Source of the DNA: a bacterium
GTDB lineage: Bacteria; Patescibacteriota; Microgenomatia; UBA1400; PJMF01
Length of the DNA stretch: 7,656 nucleotides
Assembly: GCA_017431585.1 (NCBI GenBank)
Contig: JAFRKU010000091.1
Span: forward strand, 1-7,656
Reading direction: 5' to 3'
Shown: positions 1 through 5,200 of the stretch, piece after piece
Numbering within the stretch: the stretch's first letter is position 1
Layout: every line of letters starts with the position of its first letter
Translations under genes and position numbers: made by a program
The notes under the pieces: generated by a model
What the model saw: the letters and a program-made list of their open reading frames with translations, nothing else
Told to the model about the DNA's origin: nothing
Database searches by the model: none

Positions 1-838
1 GCATAGTGTCGAGGACGTCATCGGCGAACAGGGCGACGATGGCATCCATCCAGAGAACTTGGCCGTTTTCGTCAACCACTGCCATACGGTCGCCGTCGGC
101 GTCATAAGCAAAACCGATGTCTGCCTGGTGCTGGAGGACGCCTTCGCGCAGGCGCTGGAGGACGGCGATTTCGGTGGGATCGGGCACGCCGAGGGGGAAA
201 TTGCCATCGAGTTTGCAATTTTGCTCGATAACTTCGCAGCCAGCCTCATGCAAGACTTCCGGATAGAACATACCAGAGGTGGTATTGGAAGCGTCGATGA
301 CGACGCGCCACTTTTTTTGGAGGTTGAAGTTTTTCAAAATAGTGCGCAGGTAGCTATCGAAAATATTGACATGGCGATTTTTGCCCTTGACAGCGGCAAT
401 ATCGGCGATTTCGCCGCGCTCAATCATCTCGCGCAGGCCCACGACTTCTTCGGAGAGCATGGTTTCGCTGTAGCCGGTGCCGAGTTTGAGACCGTTGTAT
501 TCGCGGGGGTTGTGGCTGGCGGTGACCATGGCATAGCCTTTGGTTTTGAATTCGTAGGCAGAATAGTAGACGATTTGACTGAGGGCGTAGCCTAAATCAT
601 AGGTGTCCACTCCCCCATCGTTGACACCGGCAATAAAGGCTTTAGCGAAGTCCTTGGAGGTGATGCGGTTGTCATGGCCAACGGCGCAGTCGACGACCCG
701 TTTGCGTTGGAGGAAGGTGGCGTATGCTCGCCCCAGGGTGTAGTAAACGTCCACATTCAAGTCGGTGTCATTGACGCCGCGAATGTCGTAGCCGCGAAAG
801 ATGTGCGGATTAATATGTTCAACTAAGGTATAAGCCAT
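1..838 (-). CDS. Phosphomannomutase/phosphoglucomutase, N-terminal 279 residues (gene runs off the left edge)
   Basis: Alpha-D-phosphohexomutase family enzyme, interconverting hexose-6-phosphate and hexose-1-phosphate in the cytoplasm (mannose and/or glucose), the entry step to nucleotide sugars. Seen: FRGYDIRG at residues 14-21; VGHDNRITS near 53-61; the active-site loop TASHNP at 106-111, with Ser108 the expected phosphoserine; and the metal loop DADGDR at 246-251, with Asp246, 248 and 250 as ligands. The sugar-specificity loop and phosphate-binding domain 4 should lie beyond position 1; family members are about 450-460 residues long, so some 170 are missing. The start at 838 has AGGAAAGG at 843-850 just upstream. 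Some family positions differ: the usual PTP before the YxxA stretch is absent (LGYALSQIVYYSA, 82-94), and the sugar-binding region reads DASNTTSG. Family assignment is firm; mannose versus glucose preference cannot be decided. It lies 83 nt after the FISUMP gene and probably has its own promoter. Confidence 0.93.
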   Translation of the reverse strand, partial: MAYTLVEHINPHIFRGYDIRGVNDTDLNVDVYYTLGRAYATFLQRKRVVDCAVGHDNRITSKDFAKAFIAGVNDGGVDTYDLGYALSQIVYYSAYEFKTKGYAMVTASHNPREYNGLKLGTGYSETMLSEEVVGLREMIERGEIADIAAVKGKNRHVNIFDSYLRTILKNFNLQKKWRVVIDASNTTSGMFYPEVLHEAGCEVIEQNCKLDGNFPLGVPDPTEIAVLQRLREGVLQHQADIGFAYDADGDRMAVVDENGQVLWMDAIVALFADDVLDTM

Positions 839-862
839 AGTGCCTTTCCTATCATTTGCGAT

Positions 863-871
863 ATTGTAACA
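863..871 (-). promoter_or_regulatory. Extended -10 promoter of the phosphohexomutase gene
   Basis: The minus strand reads TGTTACAAT, an extended -10 element (TGn plus TACAAT, hexamer at 863-868). Transcription would begin near 856, giving a leader of about 18 nt that contains AGGAAAGG (843-850) before the ATG at 838. No good -35 hexamer is seen at 17 nt spacing (TCCATT), as is usual for extended -10 promoters. Confidence 0.5.
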
Positions 872-921
872 TACTTTTGGTGCAAAATGGAGGCAGATTG
901 AAAACACTAGCAGTGTACACG

Positions 922-1908
922 TTACTTGACGCAGCGAATATGAAACCCGGCCTGTTTTCCGCTGGTACTGACCGCAGCACGGTTTGAAGCGGTTTCAAAA
1001 TTTTGGGCTCTAGAGGCATTATAATTGCTTGAGCTCCACCAATATGAGCGTGTGCCTATTTCATTGTATGCACTATAACCAGAAAACTCTTGATCGCCAA
1101 AGTTGCCGCCAGGCAGAAAAAAATCAATGCCGGTGAGTGAGCGAAGAGTGCTGAAGTGGGCAACGGTGGGTAAATTCCAGCCAGTCGGACAAAGGCCTGA
1201 GCGGGGTTGCGAAGGTTGGTAGTCGACGCCATTGTAGGAATGAGCGTCCTGGACGGCGGCTTGGTAATTGTAATAATAACCATCATCGTCGCTACGACTG
1301 ATACATGCGCCATAAAGACCTGTACCGATAGACCCCGAAGTGTTGCCATAAGGATCACCGGTCCATTCGCCATTAGCGCAAGTGCCATACTGCAAATTTG
1401 AAGCCATCCAGCAATGCCCATCAGAGTATTTGCGCACAACGTAAGAAGTGCCATTGCGCTGGTCGGTGAGTGTGCCGACGTAGGTGTAACCATCGGCAGT
1501 GGGCGTGGTAAAGGCATCACACATGGCGGAAGTAAAGTTTTGCATAGTGAGTCCATCTAAGACATGAGAAGAAATGGAACATTGTTGGATATAGGTTGCT
1601 TCGTTGGTGAAACATTTGACATAATGGCCAGCGAGCCACTGACTGTCCGGGCAAGTGAAAGCGGTGGTGGATTGCAATTGATCGTCGGTGTGGAGTTTGA
1701 TATAGCTGCTGGTGGCGGCGGAATTGACGGGCATTTGGGCCGCGCGCGCTAGTGGCGCGCGCGGCCCACTGCAAACTATGCCACCCACCAAACAAATTGT
1801 ACCAACCAGACCGGAAAAACTTTGGTTTACCGGTGTTTTGTTTGATGTCGTTTTCTTCTCCCCACTTCGGCGGCCGCCAAAAGCCGCCCGTCGATGCAGT
1901 GTATGCAT
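922..1908 (-). CDS. Secreted FISUMP-domain protein
   Basis: A 328-residue exported protein carrying the Fibrobacter succinogenes major paralogous (FISUMP) domain, common in Saccharibacteria-type surface or secreted proteins; its biochemical role is unknown. Seen: a long basic N-region (1-30), a hydrophobic stretch (33-47) and an ALA-type signal peptidase site (A54-R-A56). A Cys-containing linker follows (60-140). The domain starts at TLTDQRNGTSYVVRK with the hallmark CWMASNL (166-172), then LCPTGWNLPT (239-248), YWWSSS (289-294) and the terminal FHIRCVK. Eight Cys after the signal peptide (C86 to C326) suggest disulphides. Asp/Tyr-rich DDDGYYYNY is at 207-215. No C-terminal anchor or lipobox is visible, so it is probably secreted or held non-covalently. 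The ATG at 1908 is supported by AGAAAGG (1915-1921) 6 nt upstream. Odd features are a 14-bp GC hairpin within the signal-peptide codons and a long structured leader. Domain call is firm, function open. Confidence 0.88.
   Translation of the reverse strand: MHTLHRRAAFGGRRSGEKKTTSNKTPVNQSFSGLVGTICLVGGIVCSGPRAPLARAAQMPVNSAATSSYIKLHTDDQLQSTTAFTCPDSQWLAGHYVKCFTNEATYIQQCSISSHVLDGLTMQNFTSAMCDAFTTPTADGYTYVGTLTDQRNGTSYVVRKYSDGHCWMASNLQYGTCANGEWTGDPYGNTSGSIGTGLYGACISRSDDDGYYYNYQAAVQDAHSYNGVDYQPSQPRSGLCPTGWNLPTVAHFSTLRSLTGIDFFLPGGNFGDQEFSGYSAYNEIGTRSYWWSSSNYNASRAQNFETASNRAAVSTSGKQAGFHIRCVK
1736..1768 (-). repeat. 14-bp GC-rich perfect inverted repeat inside the FISUMP gene
   Basis: Arms at 1736-1749 and 1755-1768 are perfectly complementary, with a 5-nt loop (1750-1754, TAGTG on the plus strand). 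Thirteen of the 14 pairs are G-C. It covers codons 47-58 of the FISUMP gene, encoding SGPRAPLARAAQ, which is the end of the signal peptide and the predicted cleavage site. No T-tract follows in the coding direction, so it is not a standard terminator. In the mRNA it would form a very stable hairpin about 140-172 nt after the start codon. Confidence 0.9.
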
Positions 1909-2085
1909 GACTGACCTTTCTGTGTATTACGCTTCTGAGACGCCACTTGATACAAGTGGAGCCTCGAGGGCTAACTCTTGCCGTCGACCGGCATGAACCT
2001 CAAGACTCCACTTCTCCGGTCGACATAATATTCATCCGTATCCGCTTAGCTAATAAGGTAAGAGAATAAGGACTACTGAGTTAGC
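1909..2085 (-). promoter_or_regulatory. Candidate structured 5' leader RNA of the FISUMP gene
   Basis: This 177-nt non-coding stretch lies between a predicted start site near 2085 and the ATG at 1908. Perfect complementary segments seen are: GCTAACTC/GAGTTAGC (2078-2085 with 1970-1977), which would close a 116-nt domain; GTCGACCGG/CCGGTCGAC (2016-2024 with 1983-1991), nested within it; and CCACTTG/CAAGTGG (1943-1949 with 1953-1959), a local hairpin with a 3-nt loop. A competing pair, CTCCACTT (2006-2013) with AAGTGGAG (1954-1961), 8 bp, excludes the local hairpin. The Shine-Dalgarno AGAAAGG (1915-1921) follows the hairpin. Nesting plus mutually exclusive helices resembles a riboswitch or attenuator leader, but it matches no class I recognise, and no U-rich terminator is present. 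Function is inference. Confidence 0.45.
2000..2035 (-). CDS. Possible 11-codon leader ORF within the structured leader
   Basis: The minus strand reads ATG at 2035-2033 followed by ten sense codons and a TGA at 2002-2000, giving MNIMSTGEVES. It overlaps the left strand of the competing helix (2006-2013), so a ribosome on it would block that pairing. Only a weak purine-rich sequence precedes it and the peptide is not a run of one amino acid as in classical attenuators. It may be chance. Confidence 0.15.
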   Translation of the reverse strand: MNIMSTGEVES

Positions 2086-2096
2086 ATGAATATTAT
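2025..2096. repeat. 11-bp perfect inverted repeat overlapping the FISUMP promoter
   Basis: ATAATATTCAT at 2025-2035 is repeated as ATGAATATTAT at 2086-2096, with 50 nt between. The right arm includes five of the six bases of the -10 hexamer (2092-2097). This could be a pair of operator half-sites, a long-range RNA or DNA stem, or the border of an invertible segment; the sequence alone does not decide. Confidence 0.75.
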
Positions 2097-2120
2097 ACCA
2101 CAATTATTAGGTAGTTGCAG
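2092..2120 (-). promoter_or_regulatory. Extended -10 promoter of the FISUMP gene
   Basis: The minus strand reads TGGTATAAT (2092-2100), a consensus -10 with the TGn extension. At 17-nt spacing the -35 position is CTGCAA (2115-2120), a poor match. The predicted start near 2085 is at the first base of the GCTAACTC arm of the leader. The remaining gap back to the end of the preceding gene (2121-2177) holds a GCGGCCGC palindrome (2145-2152) and no gene or T-tailed terminator that I can see. Confidence 0.6.
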
Positions 2121-2177
2121 TGCAATTTACAATTCATCGTTTGTGCGGCCGCGACGTTTGGTGCGTATGGTCAATGC

Positions 2178-3206
2178 TTAAGCCGTCTGGTGCAATTTGA
2201 TGTAAATCAAAAAATAAAACACGGCTACCACGACGGCGATAAAGACCGCCACTTTGCCCCACAAAGGCAAAACGAGAGCTAAGACGCCCAACAGCAGCGT
2301 GGTGGCCCAGTAAAAAAGGGCAATCCGGCGGCGACCCCAATGGAGACGATCGAGCAACTTGTGATGGAGATGGCCGCGGTCGCCCAAAAAAATCGATTTG
2401 TGTGCATGCAGCCGGCGCAAGACGGTAAAAGCCGCGTCAGCAATGGGCAGGACGAGGACCATAAACAAGGTCACAATTTTGGTGCCGGCCAAAATGGAGA
2501 GCACACCAAGCATGAAGCCGGCCAAACTGCCGCCGCCATAGCCGGGCATGATTTTTTGCGGGTAAAAATTCCACACCAGAAAACCGGCGAAACTGCCGGC
2601 GACAATGAAACTTAAAATCGCTGGCCAGCCACCCACACCCAATTTGATCGCCAGCAAACCGATGAAAAAGGCGGCGATAACCACGACGCCCGGCAGCTGG
2701 CCGTCCACACCTTTGGCCCAATTGGTAATATTGGTCAGAGCCACCAAATAGAGGCTGGTCAGCACCCACGGCAACCATGGCCAGGCAGCAAAATGCCACA
2801 CGCCGCCCCCGAAAGGATTGGTGACAAATTCGATGCGCACGCCAGCGGCGAGGACCAAAAAGGCGACGGCGAAGTTGACGCCCAGACGCCAAAAGGGGCT
2901 GATATCAGCCACATCATCCCAGGTGCCCACGAGGACCAAAACGAGTGCGCCGAGTAAAATGGCAGCCAGGCGCGGCTCCCAAAAAGCGGTAAAATACATG
3001 GCCGGCAGCAAGATGCCAAGCAAAATGCTGACACCGCCACCGCGGGGTACGGGAGTGGCGTGGGTGTCTTTGACGTCTTGACGGTGGCCACGATGGGGCG
3101 CATCCCAGCCGTGGGCTTGATACCAAGCGATGACCACGGGCACGCTGACTAGACTGAGCAGCGCGCCGGTGACAAAGGGCCAAAAATACGTCTGCGTCTG
3201 CCACAT
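2178..3206 (-). CDS. WecA/MraY-superfamily polyprenyl-phosphate sugar-1-phosphate transferase, variant active site
   Basis: A 342-residue, multi-pass enzyme of glycosyltransferase family 4 (PNPT type), which moves a sugar-1-phosphate from a UDP-sugar to a polyprenyl phosphate on the cytoplasmic membrane and starts lipid-linked glycan synthesis. Seen: TPVPRGGG (51-58); the Asp pair in GTWDD (D97, D98); N159..N162 and D168 in NITNWAKGVDG; VWNFYPQKI (211-219); and the cytoplasmic H-motif GDRGHLHHKL (275-284), with about ten membrane segments. Two acidic positions usual in the family are changed: the first Asp of DGxDG is Lys165, and the GDxGS loop reads PGYGGGS (221-227) with no Asp. Length is normal and the frame intact, so it is a variant subfamily and not obviously decay. 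Substrate is unknown; WecA-like initiation is likelier than MraY. The ATG at 3206 lies 1 nt after the upstream stop, preceded by GGTGGTGAT, so the two genes are translationally coupled. Confidence 0.85.
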   Translation of the reverse strand: MWQTQTYFWPFVTGALLSLVSVPVVIAWYQAHGWDAPHRGHRQDVKDTHATPVPRGGGVSILLGILLPAMYFTAFWEPRLAAILLGALVLVLVGTWDDVADISPFWRLGVNFAVAFLVLAAGVRIEFVTNPFGGGVWHFAAWPWLPWVLTSLYLVALTNITNWAKGVDGQLPGVVVIAAFFIGLLAIKLGVGGWPAILSFIVAGSFAGFLVWNFYPQKIMPGYGGGSLAGFMLGVLSILAGTKIVTLFMVLVLPIADAAFTVLRRLHAHKSIFLGDRGHLHHKLLDRLHWGRRRIALFYWATTLLLGVLALVLPLWGKVAVFIAVVVAVFYFLIYIKLHQTA

Positions 3207-3207
3207 A

Positions 3208-3606
3208 TTAAATCACCACCAAAATATTGCGCAATAAAACCGCGAGCAGGAGCGCTTGAATAAAAATGGTAAAAAAATTAAAAATGGTGAGCAGGAGTTC
3301 ATCGTAGTGACGGCCGAAATACGTCAGCAGGGCGTGGACGAAGTTGATACCCAGAGCGATGGCGGGCAGCAAGAAAATCATTTTTTTGTCGGCGAGGCGG
3401 TCGGTGGCGGAGCTTAAAGCGTTAAAAAGCGGGACCAGCGGCGGCAAAAAACTGTAAAAAAAAGCGGCCAAAATGGCATTAAGCAGACTCAAGGGCAGCG
3501 CGGCGAAAAAAAAGGGGCGGTAGTAAGCGCGCAGAATGGGGGCGGTGGACTTTTTGGCCACCGTGGGGGTGTGGGTGGGGTTGATGACAATTTTATTGGG
3601 CTTCAT
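3208..3606 (-). CDS. Small three-helix membrane protein
   Basis: A 132-residue hypothetical protein. It has a basic, soluble N-terminus (1-30) and three hydrophobic segments at about 33-53, 76-97 and 105-131, separated by short loops. The first loop carries PPLVPLFNAL (55-64) and charged DRLADKK (69-75). Small proteins of this type, with a PLxPLF motif after the first helix, resemble ones I recall beside polyprenyl-phosphate transferase genes in other Patescibacteria, but I cannot name a family. Its stop is 1 nt before the transferase start, so it is very likely co-expressed and may assist or regulate that enzyme; this is inference. The ATG at 3606 has no Shine-Dalgarno sequence and follows a TATAAT box by 6 nt, consistent with a leaderless start. 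The preceding glycosyltransferase gene ends 21 nt upstream. Confidence 0.8.
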   Translation of the reverse strand: MKPNKIVINPTHTPTVAKKSTAPILRAYYRPFFFAALPLSLLNAILAAFFYSFLPPLVPLFNALSSATDRLADKKMIFLLPAIALGINFVHALLTYFGRHYDELLLTIFNFFTIFIQALLLAVLLRNILVVI

Positions 3607-3612
3607 GGGTGT

Positions 3613-3621
3613 ATTATAGCA
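3613..3621 (-). promoter_or_regulatory. Extended -10 promoter, 6 nt before the start of the small membrane protein
   Basis: TGCTATAAT on the minus strand (hexamer at 3613-3618) ends 6 nt before the ATG at 3606. No good -35 is seen, and its position would fall inside the end of the upstream glycosyltransferase gene. With the usual 6-7 nt from -10 to start site, transcription would begin at or next to the A of the ATG, giving a leaderless mRNA for this gene and the transferase behind it. Confidence 0.6.
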
Positions 3622-3627
3622 CGCTTT

Positions 3628-5130
3628 TTATATTTTTTTGGTGACTTTGTACTCCAAATAATTGCCGATCATCAGCCGAGTGTGAGCATCGATGCCCGGG
3701 AGGGCCGTGAAAAAGAAACCCACGACCGGCAGCAGCAAAAATTCCAGCGGCTGGCGCAAATAGGAAAAGATGGTGCGTTGGCGGGGTGGGGCGGGACGAT
3801 TAAGGGCGTCAATGAGAACGATAGTCGCCAGCGAAATGAGGGCGAGGGTGAGGAGAAAAGACGAGACTTGGGGGAGCGTTTTGCCGATGATGGTGCGATT
3901 GAATTCTTGGTTGAGCAATGGGGGCAAAAGGGCACTGACAGTGATGGCAAACCAGTTGACCGGCCACAAAAAGTGGTCTTCGATGACTTTGGCCACGCGA
4001 ATGAAACGGTCGGCGAAAGAAATTTCGTCGTGGAGGATGAATTGCTTGATGATGTAGGCATCGTCGGAAACACCCCAGGCCCAGCGTTTGAGCTGTTCGT
4101 ACTGATTAACCATGGTACCCCAGAAGGTTTCGGTTTCGGGCATATCGGCGTAAATGGGCAGGAAAATGGGCCGGACGGTGAAATTGCCACCTGTGGCAAA
4201 AAACGATTTGAAAAAGAAGCGGTAGTCTTCGGGAATGACATCGGTGTCCCAGAAGCCGATTTTGGCCATGTGTTTGAGGCTGGTCGAGTAGGTGGAAAAG
4301 TTGATGAGGCGGTCGGCGCGCATCAAAATGTACATTTGATTGACCGAAAAGCTAGCGCCCAAAACTCGGATGGGAGCAGGCACATCCCAGATATTGTTGT
4401 AAAAAACGATACTGCCTTGCCAGGTGGCGCGATAACGCTGAGGGGTGGACAAAAAATCGTAGGTGAGCGCGGCAAAATAGTGACGGTGGAAAATGGCATC
4501 GGCGTCTTCGCTGGTGATGGTGACGTTTTCTATGGGGATACCGCCTTTTTCTACTAATTGGTGATAGGCGTAGCGACCGCCGTAGGCGTTATTGGACGAT
4601 TTGCCTTTGACTTCGCCTTCGATATCCGGATGAAAACTGGTCCAGACGTGACCGAAAGCGCGGCCATACTTTTTTTTGAGCAGTTGAGCTTTGTGGCGGG
4701 CCTCCTCCCCTTCTCGCTTTTCAAATGCCAGGCAAATGTGCAAATTTTCCCGAGGGAAAGATTGCTCTTTCAGGTGGTCAAGCGTCCGCTCCAGAGTGGA
4801 GAGTGGCTCGGTATAGGTGGGGATGACGATGATATGGTGGATGCGGCGGTAGCGGCGCGGATAGGTGCGCTGGAGATCGGCGATCCAATCGTGATTGGCG
4901 GCGGCTTTGAGACGGAAATGGGCCAAAATGGCCAAAATGGCCATGACGGCGGAGCGATACAGCCAGTAGACGGTGAAAGCGATGACATAGATGGCAACCA
5001 ACTCGGGGCAAACGAAACTGCCCCAGATAGGAAACAAAATGAGCGACCAGGAAACAAACCCGGGCAAAATTTCCAGGAACCGCTGGGTGCGCACAGGATG
5101 GCGCAAAAAGTAGTCTTTGACTAGCTTCAT
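3628..5130 (-). CDS. Membrane-bound family 2 glycosyltransferase (cellulose-synthase-like)
   Basis: A 500-residue inverting glycosyltransferase with a GT-A fold, acting on the cytoplasmic side of the membrane and transferring sugar from a nucleotide sugar to a growing glycan or lipid acceptor. Seen: two N-terminal membrane segments (about 22-41 and 43-72); the start of the catalytic domain at IVIPTYTEP (101-109); GKSSNNAYGGRYA (176-188); the metal-binding DxD within SEDAD (207-211); the catalytic-base region PEDYRFF (300-306); and QLKRW (346-350), the QxxRW motif of processive enzymes. C-terminal membrane segments are at about 388-405, 423-443 and 461-480. QxxRW favours a polymerising enzyme or one adding long chains, but donor and acceptor are unknown. 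The ATG at 5130 lies 7 nt after the -10 of a perfect promoter. It heads a probable operon with the two following genes. Confidence 0.88.
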   Translation of the reverse strand: MKLVKDYFLRHPVRTQRFLEILPGFVSWSLILFPIWGSFVCPELVAIYVIAFTVYWLYRSAVMAILAILAHFRLKAAANHDWIADLQRTYPRRYRRIHHIIVIPTYTEPLSTLERTLDHLKEQSFPRENLHICLAFEKREGEEARHKAQLLKKKYGRAFGHVWTSFHPDIEGEVKGKSSNNAYGGRYAYHQLVEKGGIPIENVTITSEDADAIFHRHYFAALTYDFLSTPQRYRATWQGSIVFYNNIWDVPAPIRVLGASFSVNQMYILMRADRLINFSTYSTSLKHMAKIGFWDTDVIPEDYRFFFKSFFATGGNFTVRPIFLPIYADMPETETFWGTMVNQYEQLKRWAWGVSDDAYIIKQFILHDEISFADRFIRVAKVIEDHFLWPVNWFAITVSALLPPLLNQEFNRTIIGKTLPQVSSFLLTLALISLATIVLIDALNRPAPPRQRTIFSYLRQPLEFLLLPVVGFFFTALPGIDAHTRLMIGNYLEYKVTKKI

Positions 5131-5137
5131 ACTGCCT

Positions 5138-5166
5138 ATTATATCACACTAGGGGCGATTTGTCAA
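5138..5166 (-). promoter_or_regulatory. Perfect-consensus sigma-70 promoter of the glycosyltransferase operon
   Basis: TTGACA (5161-5166) and TATAAT (5138-5143) on the minus strand are both exact consensus hexamers with the optimal 17-nt spacer. The -10 ends 7 nt before the ATG at 5130, so the predicted start site is at the start codon. The whole promoter lies in the 70-nt gap after the 547-residue membrane protein gene and drives the genes downstream of it. Confidence 0.88.
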
Positions 5167-5200
5167 GTAGCAAAATTATAAGGTCATCATATCTGGTACG

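Noticed and set aside
900..916. Terminator after the FISUMP gene: ACACT/AGTGT hairpin followed by TTTTC on the minus strand
   Set aside because: The stem is only 5 bp with an A/T-containing sequence and the T-run is 4 nt; too weak to call.
1970..2085. Integron attC-like site, because GCTAAC and GTTAGC mark the two ends
   Set aside because: The ends do not fit RYYYAAC and GTTRRRY (GGCTAAC and GTTAGCA fail), and no cassette or integrase is present.
2139..2165. Imperfect direct repeat CGTTTGTGCG / CGTTTGGTGCG downstream of the transferase gene
   Set aside because: Only two short copies with a 1-base difference and no pairing or gene context to give it a role.
3571..4557. Long plus-strand open frame of 328 codons, and other plus-strand open frames at 59-595, 4558-5124 and 6308-6745
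   Set aside because: They run antisense to clear genes (family 2 glycosyltransferase, phosphohexomutase, 547-residue membrane protein), have no recognisable domains, and show compositions expected from the reverse strand of coding sequence.
4921..4944. Tandem 9-bp repeat (GGCCAAAAT twice, then GGCCAT) in the glycosyltransferase gene
   Set aside because: It encodes AILAIL in a membrane helix, where repeated hydrophobic codons are expected; too short to imply slippage control.
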